Assembly: GCA_019414545.1 (NCBI GenBank)
Contig: DXLV01000043.1
Coordinates: forward strand, 1 to 10,390
Length of the DNA stretch: 10,390 nt
Source: Collinsella sp.
GTDB lineage: Bacteria; Actinomycetota; Coriobacteriia; Coriobacteriales; Coriobacteriaceae
Reading direction: 5' to 3'
Both the position numbers and the translations under genes were made by a program. The notes under the pieces were generated by a model. That model ran no database searches and was not told the DNA's origin. It was given only the letters and a program-made list of their open reading frames with translations. Numbering within the stretch: position 1 is the stretch's first letter; every line of letters starts with the position of its first letter. Shown piece after piece: positions 10,249 to 10,390 of this stretch.

Positions 10249-10390
10249 CTATTTCACGCATTGAGCGGCGAGATAGTCGCGGAAGAACGGTAATTCAAAA
10301 GCGACGATTCCGCGCCCGCGTTCTCCAATGATGCCGGCGTCTATCATGCGGCGTCGGTAGCGGGAGACCTGTTGCGGCGAACGCTTAAGG
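10249..10390 (-). CDS. C-terminus of a second AAA ATPase (partial, 5' end outside window)
   Basis: The minus strand is open from the window edge to TAG at 10251-10249, giving 46 residues. Residues 8-19 read VSRYRRRMIDAG and the end reads FELPFFRDYLAAQCVK. The equivalent part of the AAA protein encoded at 5937-7055 is WASKYRASLIRERVIEAAGYG followed by FTVPMLGEYIRDRVLWHE. The shared spacing of S-x-Y-R, M/L-I, G-x-G/x-G and F-x-x-P-x-x-x-x-Y-I/L supports homology of the winged-helix tail. The ATPase core lies outside the window, so the assignment rests on this tail only. It converges on the UvrA-like gene across palindrome copy 4. Confidence 0.62.
   Translation of the reverse strand, partial: LKRSPQQVSRYRRRMIDAGIIGERGRGIVAFELPFFRDYLAAQCVK

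Overview
The window looks like a chromosomal segment from a high-GC Gram-positive bacterium. The class Coriobacteriia, and a Collinsella-like genome in particular, fits best. That assignment is inference. It rests on G/C-rich third codon positions, strong AAGGAG/GAGGAG ribosome binding sites, short intergenic gaps, and hairpin repeats built around a GGGACAG core, which I associate with Coriobacteriia. No transposase, integrase, CRISPR array or tRNA is visible.

Left part (1-3533). A 23S rRNA guanine methyltransferase of the RlmA family is followed by a strong terminator that also serves a convergent gene for a small four-helix membrane protein. A regulatory stretch then separates that gene from a rightward pair: an easily missed 47-residue single-helix membrane protein with a perfect Shine-Dalgarno sequence, and a 16S rRNA methyltransferase of the RsmJ family. 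A small zinc-finger-like protein on the minus strand and a GNAT acetyltransferase diverge from a shared symmetric promoter region.

Middle (3534-5843). Past a bidirectional terminator, 3603-3764 has no credible protein gene. Its minus strand reads as a structured RNA with an extended -10 promoter and the terminator at its far end. Near its 5' end is a block closely resembling the conserved closing-stem and bubble region of 6S RNA. I call it a candidate 6S RNA. Its promoter overlaps, head to head, the presumed promoter of a 667-residue GTPase related to the Tet(M)/Tet(O) ribosomal protection proteins.

Right part (5838-10390). An ORC/Cdc6-like AAA ATPase, a RimJ/RimL-type acetyltransferase and an 830-residue UvrA-like protein lacking the UvrB-binding domain follow in one direction. 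A second AAA ATPase of the same kind enters from the right end on the other strand. The junctions from the GTPase onward each hold one copy of a 31-33 base palindrome that touches or nearly touches the upstream stop codon. A diverged member sits just after the RlmA stop codon.

Functionally the window leans toward ribosome modification and protection (RlmA, RsmJ, the Tet(M)-like GTPase, two acetyltransferases) and DNA or drug-damage handling (the UvrA-like protein). The most notable points are the candidate 6S RNA, the stop-codon-hugging palindromes, the small membrane protein, the phased TATAA repeats before the AAA gene, and the truncated UvrA paralogue.
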